This document shows positions 8,763 to 17,475 of a stretch of 64,000 nucleotides of DNA, piece by piece; position 1 is the first letter of the stretch; each line of letters starts with the position of its first letter. The stretch spans positions 32,279 to 96,278 of the forward strand of contig JAEWRE010000068.1 of the NCBI GenBank assembly GCA_023460235.1, given 5' to 3'. The notes below the pieces were generated by a model, which was not told the DNA's origin, searched no databases, and saw nothing but the letters and a program-made list of their open reading frames with translations. Source of the DNA: Bacillota bacterium (GTDB lineage Bacteria; Bacillota; Clostridia; TANB77; CAG-465). The position numbers and the translations under genes are program-made.

Positions 8763-9248
8763 CTATTTATTCTGACTTAATAATTCTACTATTTTCTCTT
8801 CTATATCCATTGGATCAACATTTGGAGCAAACCTTGAGACTACTTCACCATCTCTAGAAACTAAGAATTTTGTAAAGTTCCATTTAACCGCTTTTCCAAA
8901 TAAAGCTTTTGTTTTATCTTTAATAAAATCAAAAAGTGGATCAGCATTTTTACCATTTACATCAATTTTTCCAAATGTTTTGAATGTAACACCATATTTT
9001 AATTGACAAAAACTAACAATTTCATGATTTGTACCAGGAGCCTGTGCTAAGAATTGGTTACATGGAAAATCTAATATTTCAAAGCCTTGATCTTTATATT
9101 TTTTATATAATTCTTCTAAACTTTTATATTGTGGTGTAAAACCACAACCTGTAGCAGTGTTAACTATTAGTAATACCTTATCTTTATATTCAGACATTGA
9201 TACTTCATTGCCATCAACATCTCTTACTTTAAAATCATATATATTCAT
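8763..9248 (-). CDS. Glutathione peroxidase-family thiol peroxidase
   Basis: 161 residues, usual length for bacterial GPx/BsaA proteins. Peroxidatic Cys about residue 35 in NTATGCGFTPQ, encoded by TGT and not by a selenocysteine TGA; second conserved Cys about residue 63 in FPCNQF; the Trp-Asn pair in KWNFTKFLV completes the active site. In such Cys enzymes the reductant is normally thioredoxin, which agrees with the thioredoxin-reductase-like gene nearby. Reduces hydrogen and organic peroxides in the cytoplasm. AAGGAGG precedes the ATG. Confidence 0.93.
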   Translation of the reverse strand: MNIYDFKVRDVDGNEVSMSEYKDKVLLIVNTATGCGFTPQYKSLEELYKKYKDQGFEILDFPCNQFLAQAPGTNHEIVSFCQLKYGVTFKTFGKIDVNGKNADPLFDFIKDKTKALFGKAVKWNFTKFLVSRDGEVVSRFAPNVDPMDIEEKIVELLSQNK

Positions 9249-9309
9249 AATAATACCTCCTTATTATTATAATATATTGTATATAATTTACTAATTAAAG
9301 TCAAGACAT

Positions 9310-9340
9310 AAAAAAAGCTGCCAAAAAATGGCAGCCTTAT
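9310..9340 (-). terminator. Intrinsic terminator
   Basis: GCTGCCA (9317-9323) pairs with TGGCAGC (9329-9335), flanked by A/T runs that give a U7 tract on the minus strand. It ends the transcript of the 123-residue gene whose stop is at 9344. Confidence 0.85.
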
Positions 9341-9343
9341 TTT

Positions 9344-9715
9344 TTAAACGAATTGTATATATATTTTGATTTCCTTATCTTTTGTTTGAATCTCGCAATT
9401 TTTAATTAAAATGCAGAGACCTTCAACATTACTAATAGCATAATTGTGTTTTTTTATTTCAGGTAATATAGACATCCCCTTACATTTTTCTATTTTTCCA
9501 AGGGGCCTTTTTAAAACACGATTTCCAATAGATACATACTTTGAAATTTCAACGTCATAATACTTATTAAAATTTTTAAATATTGAAGCCTCCTGAATAA
9601 AACTTATTATACAGCTAATCCCTTGTTTCCGTGAATCTTTTGAGATTTTTATTATTTTCTTCAAGTTTTCCTTAGATACCTCACACTTAAAAATATCATC
9701 TGCTACTAATAACAT
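9344..9715 (-). CDS. Hypothetical protein (123 aa)
   Basis: A soluble protein of mixed alpha/beta character beginning MLLVADDIF. Four Cys residues are spread along it (about positions 11, 35, 78 and 100) without a CxxC arrangement. I do not recognise a family. The ATG follows a clear AGGAGGAG ribosome binding site and the gene is closed by an intrinsic terminator, so it is expressed as a single unit. Flanked by peroxidase and thioredoxin-reductase-like genes on the same strand; a redox role is only suggested by position. It uses a CGG codon in DSRKQG. Confidence 0.6.
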   Translation of the reverse strand: MLLVADDIFKCEVSKENLKKIIKISKDSRKQGISCIISFIQEASIFKNFNKYYDVEISKYVSIGNRVLKRPLGKIEKCKGMSILPEIKKHNYAISNVEGLCILIKNCEIQTKDKEIKIYIQFV

Positions 9716-9829
9716 AATTTCTCCTCCTATATGTAATATTTTGGACTTATAATCAATATCAAAATTATGTTATATTATATCATACATTAATAATTATGTC
9801 AATTAGTAACGTCTTATTAACTAATTTTG

Positions 9830-10723
9830 TTACTTTTTCAATTTCAAATCTATTAAATATCTAATACATGATTTTGAGGCAAGTGCTCCCCCTCCTATTG
9901 CAGTTGAAATTTGCATAAAACTATTTACTACATCACCACACGCAAAAACACCACTCATGTTTGTCATACTATTTTCATCTACTACTATTTTTCCATTTTT
10001 TACATATATTCCAAGATTTTTTTCAAAGTCTTTAATATTTGGAGTTTCGTTTGCAATAAACAATCCATCAATTTGAATTTCTTCTCCATTTTCAAGACTA
10101 ACTTTATTTAATCTTTCATCACCTTGAAGCGTTTCTATTTTTTCTATTCTGATATTAAAGTTTTTTATATCTTCAGAATATATTTCATTTACTTCTATCT
10201 TTTTACCATTTGTAAATATAGTAACATTTGGAGTATAATTTTTAAGTTCAATTGCTTTTAGTATAACATGTTCATTGTGTCCTACAACTCCAACATTTTT
10301 ATTTCTATAAAAAAAGCCATCGCAAGCAACACAATAACTCACACCCTTGCCAAGAAATTGTTCTTCATTTTTAACTTCTGGTTTTCCTTTTTTACTTCCG
10401 ATTGCTATTATTAGTGATTTGGAAGTATATTTTGATAAATTAGTTATAACTTCAAATTCTCTTTTTTGCTCATCTTCTATTTCAGATACTTTTAGTGCCT
10501 TTTCTATTCTAACTTCTACACCAACTTTTTTTACTTGTTCTTCTGAATTTTTTATATAATCTTTTCCAGAAAAACTTTCTATTCCAAGAAAATTTTCTAT
10601 TAAGTCTGCTTTTTCAAGTACACTATCTTCACCAAGTACTAGTGTTTTATACCCAGCTCTACCTAAATATAATGCTGCCGAAAGTCCAGCAGGACCTTTT
10701 CCAATAATTATAACATCGTACAT
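9830..10723 (-). CDS. Thioredoxin reductase-like FAD/NAD(P) oxidoreductase
   Basis: About 297 residues. N-terminal FAD-binding motif GKGPAGLSAALYLG; redox-active dithiol CVACDG near residue 133; a second nucleotide-binding segment GVVGHNEH where most members have GxGxxA, so the NAD(P)H site may be altered or ferredoxin may be the donor (inference). The C-terminal motif GVFACGDV binds FAD. The start is the ATG at 10723, seven bases from GGAGG (10731-10735). Reduces thioredoxin or a similar partner; likely serves the peroxidase upstream. Confidence 0.88.
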   Translation of the reverse strand: MYDVIIIGKGPAGLSAALYLGRAGYKTLVLGEDSVLEKADLIENFLGIESFSGKDYIKNSEEQVKKVGVEVRIEKALKVSEIEDEQKREFEVITNLSKYTSKSLIIAIGSKKGKPEVKNEEQFLGKGVSYCVACDGFFYRNKNVGVVGHNEHVILKAIELKNYTPNVTIFTNGKKIEVNEIYSEDIKNFNIRIEKIETLQGDERLNKVSLENGEEIQIDGLFIANETPNIKDFEKNLGIYVKNGKIVVDENSMTNMSGVFACGDVVNSFMQISTAIGGGALASKSCIRYLIDLKLKK

Positions 10724-10751
10724 ATTACTACCTCCTACTAAAGACACATAT

Positions 10752-11468
10752 TTATATCATATGCACTTTTAAATTCTTTTTTACTGTTTTATAATCTGGC
10801 ATATATTTTTCAACCAAATTCCAGAATTTTTCTGAATGATTCATATATTTAAGATGACAAATCTCATGTAATACCACATAATCAATCTCAGTTCTAGTAA
10901 ATTTTACTAATTCAACATTAATAGTTATATTCTTTGTTGAAGAACACAATCCCCATGAGCTTTTTAACTTTTTTATTCTCACATTTTTAGGATAAAGATT
11001 TGTTATATGACAAAATTTATTTATCGAATCATTAACTTCTTCTCTGACAATATCAAAATATAATTTGTACACAGCTATTTCCACTTCTTTTTTTATCAAT
11101 TCTTTCGAATTCAATTTATTCATCAAAGAAGAGTTAACCCCAACGATAATTTTGTCATTGCTAATCATTGCAGTACTATTAGAGATATTTGTATATTGTA
11201 AATTTAAAAAATATTTCTTTCCTAGTATATTTAATATTTCACCATCAACATATTCATTGTCAAATTTATTAACCTTACTAGTTTCAGATAGTTTTTTTAA
11301 TATCCAGTGTTTCTTTTTATCAATTACCGCATATATTTGTTCATTTTTTATATATTTTGGTACTTTTACAATAACATTATTTGACTTTATGCAAATATAT
11401 ATATTTTTTCTTTTTGCCCTATCAATTGTGTATTCTATATTATCTATTACTAAATGATCATATACCAT
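10752..11468 (-). CDS. YgjP-type (DUF45) zinc metallopeptidase
   Basis: 238 residues. The zinc site is HEICH in YVVLHEICHLKYMNH, followed by HSEKFW, with the third ligand expected in the downstream segment; before it is the family's SSWGLCSS motif. This is the YgjP/M48-like group of unknown substrate, soluble and cytoplasmic. The nearest purine-rich site (GGGAG) is about 13 bases from the ATG, longer than usual. It lies just upstream of the oxidoreductase gene on the same strand and may be cotranscribed with it. Confidence 0.88.
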   Translation of the reverse strand: MVYDHLVIDNIEYTIDRAKRKNIYICIKSNNVIVKVPKYIKNEQIYAVIDKKKHWILKKLSETSKVNKFDNEYVDGEILNILGKKYFLNLQYTNISNSTAMISNDKIIVGVNSSLMNKLNSKELIKKEVEIAVYKLYFDIVREEVNDSINKFCHITNLYPKNVRIKKLKSSWGLCSSTKNITINVELVKFTRTEIDYVVLHEICHLKYMNHSEKFWNLVEKYMPDYKTVKKNLKVHMI

Positions 11469-11558
11469 TTTATTTATATATCTCCCATGTACTAACTTGA
11501 TATATATATTTTATCACAGAAACTTATCATATTCAATATTTGAATTTAATCATACGAT

Positions 11559-11597
11559 AAAAATAGAGACACAAAATTAAAGTATGCCTCTATTTTA
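11559..11597 (-). terminator. Intrinsic terminator of the TetR-YhgE operon
   Basis: AAAAATAGAG and CTCTATTTT pair around a 19-base loop; minus-strand reading ends in a U-rich run. It lies about 20 bases after the YhgE stop codon. Confidence 0.7.
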
Positions 11598-11616
11598 TAC
11601 ATTTTATATATTTTAA

Positions 11617-13602
11617 TTAATCCATGCATTCTTTATTAATTTCAACATTTCTTACTTTTGCTTTTTTAACTACTTCTTTTATAATTTCAGAAACTATAGT
11701 TAAGGCTATAAATCCAATTAATATACTAATCAATATTAAAGTATTTTTTAATACCATACTAGAATTTTCTAAGATTATAGATTCCTTTATTAGTTTTATA
11801 CTATAATTCATAGGCATGAATGTGTATATTTTTTGAAAAAATGATGGTACTGTTTCAATAGGAAAAGTTCCGCCACTTGCCGCTAACTGAAATACTAACA
11901 TTAATATGCTAAAGAATTTACCAACATCATCAAATTCCATTATAAAGAAATGAATAATTGATAAGAATACATTTGCAGTTAATATAAACGAGAAGTAATA
12001 AAGTAACGAATTAGTAACTGATATACTTAACAAATGTTTAAGTAAAAATCCAAGTATTAGTCCTTGTAAACTTGCAAGTCCAAAATACCCTAGTGTACGC
12101 AATATTTTATTTTTAGGATTCTTTCCAAAAAGTTCGAATCTATTGTTTTGATCATAATATAGTACAATTAGTAGTATAAGTGATCCTACCCAAAGTGATA
12201 TTGATACAAAATATGGTGTAAAACCAATTCCATAAGAATCAACTTTTGCATATGGTTCTTCATCAATTTTTATTGGATCAGCAGCGAAAGTATCAAGTCC
12301 ATTTAAAGATTCCAAATTAGATTTTGTTTCTGTTATATTTTCATCTATTGTATTTTTAAATGTATTTACTCCACCATATAATTCACTTGTGCCGTTATTT
12401 AAAGACACAGCTCCATTATCAATAGAGTTAAGTCCATTTTTTATATCTGTTGAACTATTACTAATTTTTGTAATGCCATCAGTTATAGTTGTACTACCTT
12501 CTTTTAAATCACTCATTGAGGTATTTATTAAATTTGTAGAGCCATTTATTTGAGAAGCGGCATCAGTTATTTTATATAAATCCTTAGTCATACTTGATAT
12601 TGTTTGAATGCCTTGATTTAAGGAAGTCTCTCCTTGTTTAACTCCTGTACCAATTGCAGTAAGATTTGAATTTTGAATTTGTTGTTTTAAATTACTAGCT
12701 ACATTTACACTATCTGTGTCACTTAAAGGATTATTTATAATAATATCTAGTGATGAAATTATTGCATTTAATGTTTGGTTATTAACATCTACATAACTTG
12801 AAATTGACGTATTAATAGTATTTGAATTTGTAGCTATATTATTTAAATTACTAGTAATACTTGGTAGAGATTTAGTACTTGTAGCAAGTAAATTTGTTCC
12901 ATTACTTAAGTTATTTATTCCATCAGATATCTTAACAATTCCACTATTTAAATCTGTTATTCCACTTGCTAAATCTTTTATTCCTTTATCAAAAATAGAA
13001 TAGTTAAATGAAAGTTTACTAGCACCATTTTTTAAAGTATTAGTACCAGATAATAACTCAGATGTTCCACTTTTTAAATCACTCAAATTAGTACTTATCT
13101 CTTGTAAACTATTAGGGACTTCATTTAAGTTATCACTAAGGCTGGTAACAACTTCACCTGATATCTCAGAACGTAAATTTTTCTCTACTTGTGTAACAAC
13201 CTTAGAGATAATTTGAGACGCTAAATAGTTACTTTTTTGGTTTGGTGAATATGTTATAGTTGTTACATTTTTTTCTTTTTCATTTGCACTTTTTATATCT
13301 TTTGTAAAATTATCCGGTATTTTTATTGTTGCGTAATATTGTTGATCAATAAGACCATTTTCTGCTTTAGAAGAATCAACTTCCTCGACAGTAACAATAT
13401 CTTCTTCTATTATTTTATTTACAAGTTTGTCACCTAAATTTTCATTATCATATCCTTTATCATCATTTACAATTGCAATTTTCATATTCTTTAAGTTTCC
13501 ATATGGATCCCAAAAAGCTTTTAAATAAAAGAAACTATAAATAAATGGTATTAAAACGACTGCAATAATTATAACAGCCTTTGAAATTTTTTTATTTTTC
13601 AT
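11617..13602 (-). CDS. YhgE/Pip-domain membrane protein (ABC-2 permease-like)
   Basis: About 661 residues. One N-terminal helix followed by WDPYGN and AIVNDDKG, the hallmark of the YhgE/Pip family; a long extracytoplasmic segment (about 100-440) rich in L-x-x-G-x-x-x-L repeats (for example SELLSGTNTLKNG), predicted helical; then about six helices. The family includes phage-infection protein and EsaA/MmpL-like export components; the substrate is unknown. The start is the ATG at 13602, six bases from GGAGG (13609-13613); it overlaps the TetR gene by 11 bases, so the regulator and this protein form an operon that is probably self-regulated. Confidence 0.88.
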   Translation of the reverse strand: MKNKKISKAVIIIAVVLIPFIYSFFYLKAFWDPYGNLKNMKIAIVNDDKGYDNENLGDKLVNKIIEEDIVTVEEVDSSKAENGLIDQQYYATIKIPDNFTKDIKSANEKEKNVTTITYSPNQKSNYLASQIISKVVTQVEKNLRSEISGEVVTSLSDNLNEVPNSLQEISTNLSDLKSGTSELLSGTNTLKNGASKLSFNYSIFDKGIKDLASGITDLNSGIVKISDGINNLSNGTNLLATSTKSLPSITSNLNNIATNSNTINTSISSYVDVNNQTLNAIISSLDIIINNPLSDTDSVNVASNLKQQIQNSNLTAIGTGVKQGETSLNQGIQTISSMTKDLYKITDAASQINGSTNLINTSMSDLKEGSTTITDGITKISNSSTDIKNGLNSIDNGAVSLNNGTSELYGGVNTFKNTIDENITETKSNLESLNGLDTFAADPIKIDEEPYAKVDSYGIGFTPYFVSISLWVGSLILLIVLYYDQNNRFELFGKNPKNKILRTLGYFGLASLQGLILGFLLKHLLSISVTNSLLYYFSFILTANVFLSIIHFFIMEFDDVGKFFSILMLVFQLAASGGTFPIETVPSFFQKIYTFMPMNYSIKLIKESIILENSSMVLKNTLILISILIGFIALTIVSEIIKEVVKKAKVRNVEINKECMD

Positions 13603-14176
13603 TTTTTTCCTCCTCATACATGATTCCATTTTGTAATATTTTAACTATTATACTTGCTATCTCTTCTTCATTTAATGGTTGATTTGAATTGCTCCATTCA
13701 AACATAAGAGATACATACATCTGATAGATTAAAAAAGTTGCAACATCAACATCTATATTTACTATTTTTTTATGTTCAATTGCATATATTAGTTTACTTT
13801 TTATATAGTCTTTAATTGAGCTATCAATAATTTTTAATCTTTGTGAAACATTACAATTTCTAATTGTGATTTCTTCATTAGTTATTGCATTTAAAAATTC
13901 ATTCGTTCTTCTATACTTAAATAATTCATACAATACTTGATGTATTTTTTCAATAAATTCTAGTTTTTTTGCTTCTACTGAATCTATTATTTTTTTCATA
14001 TTCTTAGTTTCTTCAATTAAAAATATTTTTAATATTTCATCTTTATCTTTAAAATATGAATAAACTGTTCTTTTTGTAACTCCTGCTTCTTTTGCAATTT
14101 CATCCATAGTAACTTTTTTATATCCATACTTTGTAAATAGTTTCTTTGAACTTTCAAGTATTTGTTCTTCTTTCAT
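13592..14176 (-). CDS. TetR/AcrR-family transcriptional regulator
   Basis: 194 residues. N-terminal helix-turn-helix typical of TetR (KKVTMDEIAKEAGVTKRTVY followed by SYFKDKDEIL), then a helical ligand-binding domain without recognisable ligand specificity. It is the first gene of a two-gene operon with the YhgE/Pip protein. An inverted repeat upstream (14195-14225) is the expected operator, pointing to autoregulation and induction by the exported or sensed compound. Confidence 0.92.
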   Translation of the reverse strand: MKEEQILESSKKLFTKYGYKKVTMDEIAKEAGVTKRTVYSYFKDKDEILKIFLIEETKNMKKIIDSVEAKKLEFIEKIHQVLYELFKYRRTNEFLNAITNEEITIRNCNVSQRLKIIDSSIKDYIKSKLIYAIEHKKIVNIDVDVATFLIYQMYVSLMFEWSNSNQPLNEEEIASIIVKILQNGIMYEEEKNEK

Positions 14177-14194
14177 ACTACCACCTTATCAATT

Positions 14195-14237
14195 AAGTAT
14201 ACTAATACACATAATTAGTATACTTGTATAGTATACT
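14195..14237. promoter_or_regulatory. Putative TetR operator
   Basis: Perfect 12-bp inverted repeat AAGTATACTAAT (14195-14206) / ATTAGTATACTT (14214-14225) with a 7-base centre, plus a third AGTATAC half-site at 14230-14236, directly upstream of the tetR gene. Architecture fits TetR-family binding; no experimental support is available from sequence. Confidence 0.6.
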
Positions 14238-14281
14238 CTTATTATATTCAAAAGTCAATATTTTTATTCATAAAAAAGAAA

Positions 14282-14299
14282 AAAGAGGGAATCCTCTTT
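14282..14299 (-). terminator. Intrinsic terminator of the GT2/PP2C operon
   Basis: AAAGAGG (14282-14288) pairs with CCTCTTT (14293-14299) around a 4-base loop, followed on the minus strand by a long U/C-rich run. Sits 5 bases after the stop of the PP2C-like gene. Confidence 0.8.
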
Positions 14300-14303
14300 A
14301 TAA

Positions 14304-15161
14304 CTAATCTATTCTTTCATATATTACAATTGTTCTTTCTTTCCCCTGATTTATAAATTTTTCAGGTTCAAGTACGAGTGACTTCACTAAGTCAATATTA
14401 GCAAATATGGGTTCATATCCATCTGAATATGCACAAATATATTTTGCTCTATCTAGTGGAACCATATATGTGTCAACATAATGCATTGCCTCTTTTTGAC
14501 CTGTTAATGCACCAAAAGAAACCTCTTTACCATTATGTTTTATATTTGGATTATTTCTAAATGCTGCTCTTGTTAGAATCCTATCTTTTGGATTATTCCA
14601 ATCAAATCCATGTTTTGATAAATACTCTCTTTCAAAATCTTCAAAATTAATATGATTATTAATAGTAGTAAACATTTGATTAAAGTCTTCATCGAAAACT
14701 GTTATATGGCAGTCGCCAATTGAAAAACAAAACAATTTATCATTAACTATAATTCCACCAGTTGCAACTGCACAATACATATCTTCACTTAAATATTCAA
14801 TATCTCTATTTTTATTTATTTTATCTATATCCCTATTTAGTTTATTAACAACATCTTTTATTATATTCTTTGAAATATCAATATTATTATGTTTATTAAT
14901 ATATTCAATAAACTTATCTGAACAAATTTTAGCCGCGTCAAATGCTCCACTTGGGTTTGGATACATACTAAACACTTCTCTTGCCTCATACATATCTTTT
15001 GGATAAGGTGTCGGGTTACCATTTACTAAATCTCTAGTTACTCCATCTGCTACACAAAATACATTATCTTCCACCCTATAATAATCTTCAACTACTGGTT
15101 TAAGCCCATATTTTTGAAATACTGAATTATCAAAAGTTGCACTAAATTTTAGATTAAACAT
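14304..15161 (-). CDS. PP2C/PPM-like phosphatase-fold protein
   Basis: 285 residues. It shows the PPM motifs VEDYY...VADGVTRD (first metal Asp-Gly), FSIGDCHI (the GDSR-like strand) and CAYSDGYEP (third Asp), but the last motif, normally DN-x-T with a metal Asp, reads GKERTIVIYE, so one metal ligand appears to be missing. It could be a divergent phosphatase or a binding protein. It overlaps the upstream glycosyltransferase gene by 13 bases, so translation is coupled. A role in controlling surface glycan synthesis by the two neighbours is inference. Confidence 0.75.
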   Translation of the reverse strand: MFNLKFSATFDNSVFQKYGLKPVVEDYYRVEDNVFCVADGVTRDLVNGNPTPYPKDMYEAREVFSMYPNPSGAFDAAKICSDKFIEYINKHNNIDISKNIIKDVVNKLNRDIDKINKNRDIEYLSEDMYCAVATGGIIVNDKLFCFSIGDCHITVFDEDFNQMFTTINNHINFEDFEREYLSKHGFDWNNPKDRILTRAAFRNNPNIKHNGKEVSFGALTGQKEAMHYVDTYMVPLDRAKYICAYSDGYEPIFANIDLVKSLVLEPEKFINQGKERTIVIYERID

Positions 15162-16270
15162 ATCTTATCCCCTTTATTTTTAAATTCATTATCATTTGCA
15201 GATATAGTCTTATACATTGCTGCATCAGGTCTTGATAAATTTTCCTTTATTTCTTTTGGAAGTTTATCTCTTATATTTGAAATAATTTTACAATAATTTA
15301 TCGCTTCAAAATAATCTTCAACTATTATTTTATCAATTATCATTTCTTGTTCAACTTGACAAGGTGGTACTTTAAGTGTTTTACTTAGCTTATAGAACCA
15401 TCTCATATTTTTTAATATATCAATTCTATCTTCAAAAGAAAGTAATTTTGAGTCTATAAACTTGTATAACATGTATGACATATTTTTTGCATACGTATAT
15501 CTATAAAATCCAATATGATTGTTTCTTTTAAAATTCTCATATATTTTTATATATGCACTATTTATATTGTCAAAATATTCTTTTGAACAGTTAAATGAAA
15601 CAGATTTCGTACTTGAGTTTTTATTTCTTTGTCTATAGCAATACATAACATCATTTATATAATATACAGTATTTGATTTCATAAAACAAGATGTAGTAAA
15701 GTATGCATCTTCTGCAGGAACTCCTTCCAAAAATCTTATATTGTGTTTATTAACAAAATCAGTCCTAAATATTTTATTACAAGCAGATGAATTCAATATG
15801 AAAAATGACTTATCATAATCAGTTATACTTAACTTGAAATTAGTATATTTCTGTTTATCAAATATTGGCTTATCCCAAAGAGTACCATCTTCATCAGTAT
15901 TGATATAATTAGCAGTTACAAAATCTGCATTTTTTTCTTCAATCTCATTGTACATTTTTTCAAGAGCATCTTTTATAAAAAAATCATCTGCATCTGAAAA
16001 CATTAAATATTTACCTTTTGCTATTTCAATTCCTGCATTTCTTGCAGTACCAGCTACCTTATGATTTTTATTTAGTTTAATTGAGAAAAAATTATCATAT
16101 TTCTTTTCATACTTGTCCATTATTACTATACTATTATCGGTGGAACAATCATCTACCATTACTACTTGTACATCTTTAAAATCTAAAGTTTGTTTTATTA
16201 CAGATTCCAATAAATACTCCAGATATTTACCTGAATTATATATAGGAATTACTAATGTTATTTTATACAT
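15149..16270 (-). CDS. Family 2 glycosyltransferase
   Basis: 373 residues. GT-A nucleotide-sugar fold with VIPIYNSGKYL at the N-terminus, VDDCSTDNS, and the metal-binding DADDF motif near residue 95, then acceptor-binding residues AEDAYF. C-terminal 130 residues are helical and family-specific. A close paralogue (16283-17329) is encoded 12 bases upstream, and a PP2C-like gene overlaps its end. No membrane helices, so a cytoplasmic enzyme adding sugars to a lipid or polymer precursor; the donor and acceptor cannot be read from sequence. Confidence 0.9.
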   Translation of the reverse strand: MYKITLVIPIYNSGKYLEYLLESVIKQTLDFKDVQVVMVDDCSTDNSIVIMDKYEKKYDNFFSIKLNKNHKVAGTARNAGIEIAKGKYLMFSDADDFFIKDALEKMYNEIEEKNADFVTANYINTDEDGTLWDKPIFDKQKYTNFKLSITDYDKSFFILNSSACNKIFRTDFVNKHNIRFLEGVPAEDAYFTTSCFMKSNTVYYINDVMYCYRQRNKNSSTKSVSFNCSKEYFDNINSAYIKIYENFKRNNHIGFYRYTYAKNMSYMLYKFIDSKLLSFEDRIDILKNMRWFYKLSKTLKVPPCQVEQEMIIDKIIVEDYFEAINYCKIISNIRDKLPKEIKENLSRPDAAMYKTISANDNEFKNKGDKICLI

Positions 16271-16282
16271 TTCTATTACCCC

Positions 16283-17329
16283 TTAATAAATATCATTAAT
16301 TGTGTCAACTTGTAACAACTCATCTTTTGTTTTATCAGTTAATTTCACTCTTATCTTTGATATATACTCTAAAAATTTAATACAGTAATCAAAGTTTTCT
16401 ATTAATATTAACTCTACAATTAAAGTTAACACTTCATTATATGGTTTAACATCCAATTCACTACTTAATCTAAAAAACCATTTTAACTCATTTATAGCAG
16501 ATATCTTTTCATTATAATTAAGATTAACTGCATCAATTAATTTATATAGAATATATGTTAAACATTTTGAATAATATAACTTATAATATTCAATTTGATT
16601 ATACCAATTATAACTTTCATATATAATCTTATATGAATCACTTATTTTTTTAAAATAATCTATTGAACAATTATTTGATATTGATTTATTAGTAATATTT
16701 CTTTGCCTATATTTATATATTACATCTTTTATATAGTACACATTTTTTGCTTTTAGAAAACATAGATTACTAAATATAGAATCTTCTGCAATTGCGTCTT
16801 TTACAAAATTAATATTATTATCTTTTATAAATTTAGCGTTAAATATTTTATTCCATACTGAGCAACTCATAAGTATACTACTTATAGCTTTATTTTCAAA
16901 TGTAAGCTTTGTATCAGAGTATGAAGAATTAAACATTGGATAATCATATAGTTTTCCATCTTCTGTTATATTAATATAATTTGCTGTTATAAAATCAGCA
17001 TTTTTATTTTTTATTTCTCTATATAATACTTCGCAAGAATCTTCAAATAACATATCATCTGCATCTACAAACATAATAAATTTACCTGTAGAATTTTTTA
17101 TACCAACATTTCTTGCATCTGATAATCCACCATTTTCCTTTGTTATTACTTTTATTCTATTATCTGAAAGTGAATATTTATCACAAATATCTGAGCAATT
17201 ATCTGTTGACCCATCATTAACTAAAACTATTTCTAAATTTTTATAACTTTGATTTATAATAGACTCAATACACTCAGGTAAATATCTCTCTACATTATAT
17301 ATTGGTACTACTATTGAAATAACATCCAT
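16283..17329 (-). CDS. Family 2 glycosyltransferase
   Basis: 348 residues, first gene of the three-gene operon. Motifs VVPIYNVERYLPECI, VNDGSTDN, GGLSDARN, and DADDM, followed by AEDSIF, define an EpsJ/WcaA-like GT2 enzyme. Clearly paralogous to the next gene, with the same C-terminal helical tail (YRQRN then a Tyr/Asn-rich stretch), indicating tandem duplication. GAGG stands 7 bases before its ATG. Likely acts on a surface polysaccharide. Confidence 0.9.
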   Translation of the reverse strand: MDVISIVVPIYNVERYLPECIESIINQSYKNLEIVLVNDGSTDNCSDICDKYSLSDNRIKVITKENGGLSDARNVGIKNSTGKFIMFVDADDMLFEDSCEVLYREIKNKNADFITANYINITEDGKLYDYPMFNSSYSDTKLTFENKAISSILMSCSVWNKIFNAKFIKDNNINFVKDAIAEDSIFSNLCFLKAKNVYYIKDVIYKYRQRNITNKSISNNCSIDYFKKISDSYKIIYESYNWYNQIEYYKLYYSKCLTYILYKLIDAVNLNYNEKISAINELKWFFRLSSELDVKPYNEVLTLIVELILIENFDYCIKFLEYISKIRVKLTDKTKDELLQVDTINDIY

Positions 17330-17419
17330 TTTATAACCTCTTATCCTTTTTAATTACAAGTAACTAGATTATATCAGATTAAATAAAACTTTAATTGTCA
17401 AACTTTGTCGACAAATATT

Positions 17420-17457
17420 ATAAAAAAAGAATTCGCATATAAATTATACGAATTCAT
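17420..17457 (-). terminator. Intrinsic terminator of the pseudo-subtilase gene
   Basis: GAATTCG (17429-17435) pairs with CGAATTC (17449-17455), followed on the minus strand by U7. It lies 20 bases after the pseudo-subtilase stop codon, so the transcript boundaries of that frameshifted gene are still intact. Confidence 0.85.
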
Positions 17458-17475
17458 GATAATTATTAAATAAAA

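Noticed and set aside
8763..9248. Selenocysteine in the glutathione peroxidase
   Set aside because: The active-site codon is TGT (Cys), and no in-frame TGA is present.
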